Position numbers and translations under genes: made by a program. The notes under the pieces are model-generated. The model ran no database searches. It worked only from the letters and a program-made list of their open reading frames with translations, and was not told the origin of the DNA. From positions 87,464,069-87,528,068 of the forward strand of contig CM062820.1 in the NCBI GenBank assembly GCA_031772625.1: DNA of 64,000 nucleotides, written 5' to 3'. Every line of letters begins with the position of its first letter. Position 1 is the first letter of the stretch. Shown piece after piece: positions 58,441-64,000 of this stretch. The stretch comes from Pinus tabuliformis. Lineage: Eukaryota > Streptophyta > Pinopsida > Pinales > Pinaceae.

Positions 58441-59990
58441 GTGTTTACCCGCAAGCCTTAGTAATACAAAACCTTTACCATTATTTGCATATGTTTTTAG
58501 GATTTATTTGAATCATAGGTTTAATCTATGAATTTTGTAAATTATAAGTGCTATGGGGTTTTTCTGTTCTTCCAACACCCTAATTCCTAGGTGACTTGGG
58601 AATCTAATATCGGTCAAGGTTTTGATATCTTGTTAAATTGTAGGTCTTAGTAAATTTCCAAACCTGTAGGTCTTAGTAAATTTCCAAACCTTTATTATTA
58701 TTTTGAGTAGGAAGTTAGTCTCATTAAATTCTAAAATATTTTTAAAATTTGCAAAGCTATCGTCTAAATATTACACAGACTTAACCATAAATATCTATTT
58801 ATGGAATTTTGATCTAAAATTGGAAAGTTCCACTGACATTAATAAAGTGCACATTTAAAAATTTATTTTAATATTTTGTTTTTAAAAAAATACACTCTTA
58901 TAAATTATTCAATAATTTCTAATTAAATAGTTTTATGTGATTGTACCCTTCGAACATGAATATTTGTTTCAGAGTGAAACGTGGTGGATAAACAAGTACC
59001 CATATATGAAATGGACGCGTTATATAATACGTGTCATGCTGCATGTCGTTCGAATACTAAAGCTTATCCAATAGAACATAGTTGAAAATTTTCATATTAA
59101 TTATCAAAAGTATGAAATTATCTATTAATTACTACACATTTTAAATCACAAAAATAATTTTTCCTTTCTTATGTGTGGAGAGGATTACAACACCTCCATA
59201 TCAATTACCACAAATATCATATCACAAAGATAAATTTCTAAATATATATATATATATATATATATTTCTATATATATATATATATATATTTCTTTTCTCT
59301 TACAAAATTAAATTATTTCTATGTTAAAAGGTAAACCTTTCTTTTCAAATGCAAATTTCAAAATTCTTCCTTCCTTTTATTTAATTAATCCATTTCCATA
59401 GTAATCATCACAAATATCATTTTCTTCTTTATACATCTGAATTATTTCCATAATAATCATCACATAAATAAACTTTTCATTTTTATTTATGTATAGAAAA
59501 TTAAACCATTTCCATGTTAATCATCACAAATATCATACTACAAAAATAAACCTTTTATTTTTTCTAATATCATATCACAAATCAAATTAATAAACCTCAA
59601 AAAATTCTTTTAAAATGAAATTATTCATTATTTACTTTTTATTAATAATTTAAAACACATTAAAACAAATAATAATATCAATTTTTTTTGTTTAAATGTT
59701 ATTTAGAAAAAAATTCAATTTCATTATACACCGTCATAAATTTGTTATCATAAAATTTAATATTAAAAATATTTTTAACAATTTTCATTATTTAAATTAT
59801 AAATCAAAATTAATTATTTAAGTTTTTTCTAATTTATAATAATTTACATCATTCAAATTATATTATATATTAATTATAAATCTAAATTTTTTTTTTTTTA
59901 AAGTTTATATATTTATATTTGGAGAATTTATATCTATATATATATATATACATCATTGTCTCAATGGAGCACATCATGTTGCAGATTGTT
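58441..59990. other. AT-rich spacer
   Basis: No gene seen. TTCCATA.TAATCATCACA phrases recur every ~60-110 bp between about 59200 and 59570, forming a degenerate repeat, with a (TA)n tract at 59241-59289. Confidence 0.6.
59241..59289 (+). repeat. (TA)n microsatellite
   Basis: Two TA runs separated by TTTCTA. Confidence 0.95.
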
Positions 59991-60066
59991 CGGAATAGAA
60001 TAGAGATATCAACCAGTGAAAAGGGTGATCCCAGAGTATAAGGTAGTTAATTATCTGGTAGGAAAA

Positions 60067-60741
60067 ATGAGTTCGGATGACGCTCCCATGTCAGAAGAAG
60101 CTCAAATGAAGCTCAAACGTGGAGCCATGAAAGGAGGGCTCAGCACCGCAGAGGTTTGTATTGCATTTGGTATTATTTTACCTATGTTTCTGTTTATTGT
60201 TAACTGTACAATTTGCTTAAATTTTTTGCATGCTATTAAACAGATGTGATCCAATCTTATTGCCAGGTCTAAAGACTGGGCAATAAATGTTATTCAGACG
60301 TATGTCTCTTGCAATGGGCATGAGCCAGAGCAACATCAGGTAATAACCATTTAAAATATTTTAACAATCTTGAAATATATGTTTTACTTCGAACTGAAAT
60401 TTTTGTAACGAATTACACATTGAATTTGCAACGCCATCCAAGCAGCAAGATCTTTCAAGGAAGATAGCAAGTTTGTTCGGCGAAGGCAGATTGAAGCTTT
60501 GTTGTTCGGTTTGTTCGGATTAGTTTAGCGAAACAGAATGGGTCTTCGTCAGAGGTCAGTTGCTTTTCCTTTCTCCAAACCTACACTTTTTGCATATTTT
60601 TATCATAAATTACATTTGGTATCTGTGGACAGCAGCAAGGTTGTCCTTATTTCAACATATTCTTAAATGGTAACTCAAGAATATCTCTTGCTCTTGGTTT
60701 AAACAATCAATTATCAGATGTCATTCCTGTGCATCAAAAGG
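60067..60741 (+). CDS. Candidate multi-exon gene fragment, not recognised
   Basis: Three short stretches look exonic. ATGAGTTCGGATGACGC at 60067 encodes MSSDDAPMSEEAQMKLKRGA then MKGGLSTAE up to a GAG|GTTTGT donor near 60153. About 60275-60340 encodes DWAINVIQTYVSCNGHEPEQ then HQ before CAG|GTAATA. About 60632-60741 encodes QQGCPYFNIFLNGNSRISLA then LGLNNQLSDVIPVHQK between ACAG| and AAG|GTAACT. Codon use and splice signals are plausible, but the three do not join in one phase in any way I could settle, and I recognise no family. It might be a real small gene, a pseudogene, or chance. It is on the same strand as PILS. Confidence 0.25.
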
Positions 60742-61500
60742 TAACTCGTTAGTTAATCACTGTATCCGTCTTGATATGCATATTCTTTTTCACTGAAAGT
60801 AAAGCTTTTTCAGTGTAGCTTTAAGATATTAATGTTCGGAAGCTACTTCATGCCAAAAACTTATATATAGGACTTCCGATATAATATAGCGTTTATGTTT
60901 TTCAATTTCCATATATATATATTTCCATTTTCGACGTTGTGTACACACAAACTGTACCAATGGTAATGTCTCATACTGTTGATTTGACATCGGCAACTTG
61001 CTAATTTTTCGGTTATATAGGCAGGGACTACCGGCTGCATGCAGCACTTGTTAATATGGTAAATTTATCTGTAACTTCTAACTCAGAATAGTTTTAATGG
61101 AAGGATTTGATAAATCTTTTATAAAATTTTGGTATATTAAATAATATTTATTTTAAATCAATGAATATTTGGTGAAAAATTGGTAATAAAGGTGATTCTT
61201 TTTATATCGATTCACGAAGAGTTCTAAAAAAATAAGAAGGGTTTACAAAGGAAAGTTTCTTTTTCATGGTTGACTTTGGAAGGTAGTTACGTTTTCTGAT
61301 AAATTCCATGATGGATTTTTCCACTGGTTCTTATCTGCAAGCCTCTCTATCAGTATGGATTTTCTCCATGCTTCTTATCTACTACCACGTGTTTTTATTG
61401 GTAAAAATTATAAAATTTAGGCTATTAACATGAAAACCAAATTACAAATATATGATTTATTGAACATTCCCTTGAGTGGGTTTAACGAACCCTTAGGTTA
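60742..61500. other. Spacer
   Basis: No supported gene. The minus-strand frame at 60829-61047 has no family resemblance. Confidence 0.5.
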
Positions 61501-61519
61501 GGTATCCTATGAGGCTATC

Positions 61520-61800
61520 TTTGTGAATAGGAAGGATGATGCTATAACATTGTTTCACATTCAAAAAGCTTTGGATTATAGTATTCTTCCCAAGGTTGCA
61601 TCATTAAACACATTATAAGATGCTTGGAATAGTCTGAAAATGACATATAGTGAAAGGGGGAGTAATATTGGTCAACATCAGACTATGTTGCATAACATTA
61701 CAATTGTTAATGAATCTTCCATTGTAATAGGAAAAATAAGAGATTGTGATATTGCAAAAGTAACTTGAGAAGCTATGGAATATTATGCTAAAGTAGAAGG
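61520..61800 (+). pseudogene. Copia gag-like remnant
   Basis: RKDDAITLFHIQKALDYSIL then PKVASLNTL, a stop, DAWNSLKMTYSERGSNIG (about 61529-61675) matches the pattern of Copia gag N-terminal domains (repeat of A..I...L.D..LP.VA...TA.EAW..L...Y). In-frame stops and loss of the downstream half make it a remnant. Confidence 0.5.
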
Positions 61801-62339
61801 TATGTGTGTTGCCACATCCTACCTAACATGTAATATCATTAATGGCTGGAATGTGTAAACAACATTAACTCATTTACATTTTGAATTACATTTGCAATTG
61901 ACAGAATCTTCAACAAATTGCTAGCATATATTTTTATTTTCTTCTGAATTTCAAAGAAAACTGCGTACATACATCAATAGATAAATATATTTGTAATTTA
62001 TCCTCTATCATTACAAAAATTTGGAGATGTTAGAATTTTCCAAAAAGGGATCCAATCTCCCAGTTTTTTTCACAATGTCTAAGCGTACTTCAGACTTTTC
62101 CTCCTACAAATCTAGTGTATTTTACTAAACTTGGTAAAAGAAACTACCTCCTTCTATATCCACAAAAGAGGATAAGATTTTGTATCTTTTTAGCAAAATT
62201 CCTATCCAAAATTTCTAATATTTGAACTCAAAAAAACTAATTTTACTAATAAAATCAAGGAATCTAATTCCTTTCACATTTCATTTGTTTTTTCCCAATT
62301 TCATGAGTAAGATGCTCTTGCATCAGACCCCCGTGGAAT

Positions 62340-62870
62340 GAAATCATCCACGATCTCTTGAACATTTTTGCAATGCTTGGAAATCTCTGGAACAATCATT
62401 CAAGTAGCATCCTCCAATGGTTGATTTCTCCACTTCACCAAATACTAAAAGTACTCTTTTTCTCTAGTTTTTTTCACCACTTTTCGATCTAATAGGCCTT
62501 CAATTTCCTTTGGATTTGCTTTGGGTAGTTTTTGTTTCCATTCAACAATCTGATTTGCTTGACTAGAATATTCATCATCTGAAAATTTTCATGTTTCCTC
62601 AAAGGAATACAAATCATAAACATTAAAAATTGGGGAAACATGAATATTGTTTGGAAACTCCACTTCACAAGAATTTGAAGAAATTTTCCTTACAATTTTA
62701 CAAGGTCCAATATTCTTGAGTTTTAGCTTGTTGTAAGTCCATTTAGGAAATATTTATTTGCTCAAATATACCATGAATAAATCACCAATCTCAAAGTTTT
62801 GTTTCCTTCTCTTTAAATCAACCTTTGTTTGTATTTCCTGTTGCTTTCCTATAGTTGTTATTTAACTCTT
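62340..62870 (-). pseudogene. Chromovirus integrase C-terminus and chromodomain, decayed
   Basis: The minus strand reads LKRRKQNFEIGDLFMVYLSK, a stop, then IFPKWTYNKLKLKNIGPCKI (about 62830-62700), continuing VEFPNNIHVSPIFNVYDLYS near 62620: the GPY/F-type integrase tail of Reina/Galadriel-like chromoviruses. EGLLDRKVVKKTREKEYLVF near 62490-62430 is a chromodomain start. Stops within show decay. It is a different lineage from the plus-strand chromoviruses at 1 kb and 47-51 kb. Confidence 0.75.
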
Positions 62871-63117
62871 TTTTTCAATCATCCAACCATCTGATGAAGG
62901 GAGGCAAATCCAGTGGTTTAGTAGTTTGCAAATGGGAAAGAGGTTGATATCACCTCCAGAACTCCCAAAATATGCAGTGATCTCGGCCGTCAGATTGAGG
63001 AGGATGAATTATTAACAATTCCACGATTCTTCTCAAATTTATCCATTTTTATATGTCACGATTCTTCTCCAATTTATGCCTTACAGCATTTCCTTTACAA
63101 CATTTGATGCAATTGCT

Positions 63118-63690
63118 AGTTTTAAAAAAATCATAGTCTACATAAAATCTATTTAGTCGCCCCTACTTTTTTTCATCATTCCCTATCTATCTCTTTGTAA
63201 ATCTTTAACATTATTAGAAACAAAAATAGATATCCATTAGCTTTAACAATATCATCACTAATCTTTAACCAAAATGTTACATAAAACATGTTGAATTAAA
63301 AATAAAATATGACCATTATCATCCAAAAGTTGAAAATATGCATATACAACATTCCCTTACAATCCCATGTTATTTAGAAACAAATTACTCTTTAAGAATC
63401 CAATTATTTATCATGACAGGTAAATTTATCACCGCATTCAAAATACTCCAATTGATTTCATATATTTACGCTTTAAACGATTTTAAAAAATTCATGGTCT
63501 AAATAAAATCGTCTAAAGTTCTCCCTGCTTCTTTTCCTCATTCCTTTTCTCTCTTTGTAAATCTTTAACAAAATGAAATTATTGGAAACCGAAACAAACA
63601 TACAGGTAGAGTAAACAATATTATCACTACTCTTTAACCCAACTGTTACTAAAGGATCTAAAACACGTTGAATTTAAAAAGAATAAGATT
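63118..63690 (+). repeat. Diverged ~360 bp direct repeat
   Basis: About 63118-63310 and 63476-63685 share TTTTAAAAAA.TCATxGTCTA.ATAAAATC, CTCTTTGTAAATCTTTAACA, and ATATCATCACTAxTCTTTAAC-type blocks, offset by about 360 bp. No gene is present from 62880 to the window end. Confidence 0.7.
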
Positions 63691-64000
63691 AAGACTATAT
63701 ATATATATATAAACTAAGTTGAGTTCAGATTCTTTCAAATCGGCTTTTTGCCTCTCATGAGGTTTGAACATGAATTCCAATAAAAAGCTAAATTTAACTC
63801 AAACCAACTCTTCTAAATCCTATGGATAAAAATTTAAATATCTTAACATAAAATGTATAAAAATGATATATTTAATTTTTTTAATATATTATTGCAGTAA
63901 AAATAGTGTGTTTTATAATTTAGAATGGAAGGAGAGTATTCACGTAAATATATAAAATTTTACTAAAAATTAGAAAAATACAAATCTACACCGTTTTAAA

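Overview
This window is nuclear DNA from a seed plant. It holds intron-containing plant genes (class III peroxidase, purple acid phosphatase, PIN-LIKES carrier), plant lineages of Copia, chromovirus and Tat-like LTR retrotransposons, a plant Helitron, and long AT-rich, repeat-filled intergenic DNA. The density of old, nested, decayed elements and the long repeat-filled introns fit a large genome such as a gymnosperm's. That placement is inference; no sequence in the window proves it.

Layout. 1-3.8 kb: tail of a decayed chromovirus (integrase C-terminus, chromodomain, LTR start) followed by a decayed Copia RT/RNase H segment. 3.8-6.6 kb: AT-rich spacer with short tandem duplications. 6.78-9.02 kb: an intact four-exon secretory class III peroxidase gene with TATA box and poly(A) signal, the best-supported host gene here. 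9-12.7 kb: spacer dominated by a ~900 bp tandem duplication. 12.7-14.4 kb: an acidic gene fragment (minus strand) and an F-box pseudogene (plus strand). 15.0-32.2 kb: a decayed Helitron RepHel gene cut in two by an 11.4 kb LTR retrotransposon at 19382-30826. That retrotransposon lies on the minus strand with a TATTG target duplication; removing it rejoins the Helitron reading frame exactly. It is a Ty3/Gypsy Tat-like element with two RNase H domains, one of them upstream of the reverse transcriptase.

32.7-38.07 kb: a second minus-strand unit whose right end resembles the LTR end of the 11.4 kb element. It carries no gag or pol, only one ~1050-codon, stop-riddled reading frame with a coiled-coil C-terminal half. 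I recognise no family. It is my main candidate for something undescribed: a non-autonomous, protein-coding partner of the Tat-like family. 38.07-42.2 kb: a 4.1 kb hierarchical minisatellite built on a CCCTTGGGTTTAT core. 42.5-43.6 kb: a ~313-344 bp tandem array with embedded (TA)n. 43.6-47.4 kb: AT-rich DNA with alternating inverted repeats.

47.4-51.35 kb: a decayed chromovirus pol plus its 3' LTR. 51.86-52.75 kb: a truncated purple acid phosphatase gene. 53.0-57.4 kb: the 5' part of a PIN-LIKES (PILS) auxin carrier gene whose first intron is filled by a ~570 bp tandem repeat; its later exons are not in the window. 58-64 kb: duplicated spacer, an unrecognised multi-exon candidate near 60.0-60.7 kb, a Copia gag remnant, and a minus-strand chromovirus integrase/chromodomain remnant. 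Start codons reported here were checked against the DNA where it mattered; several long open frames in the window begin at TTG rather than ATG.
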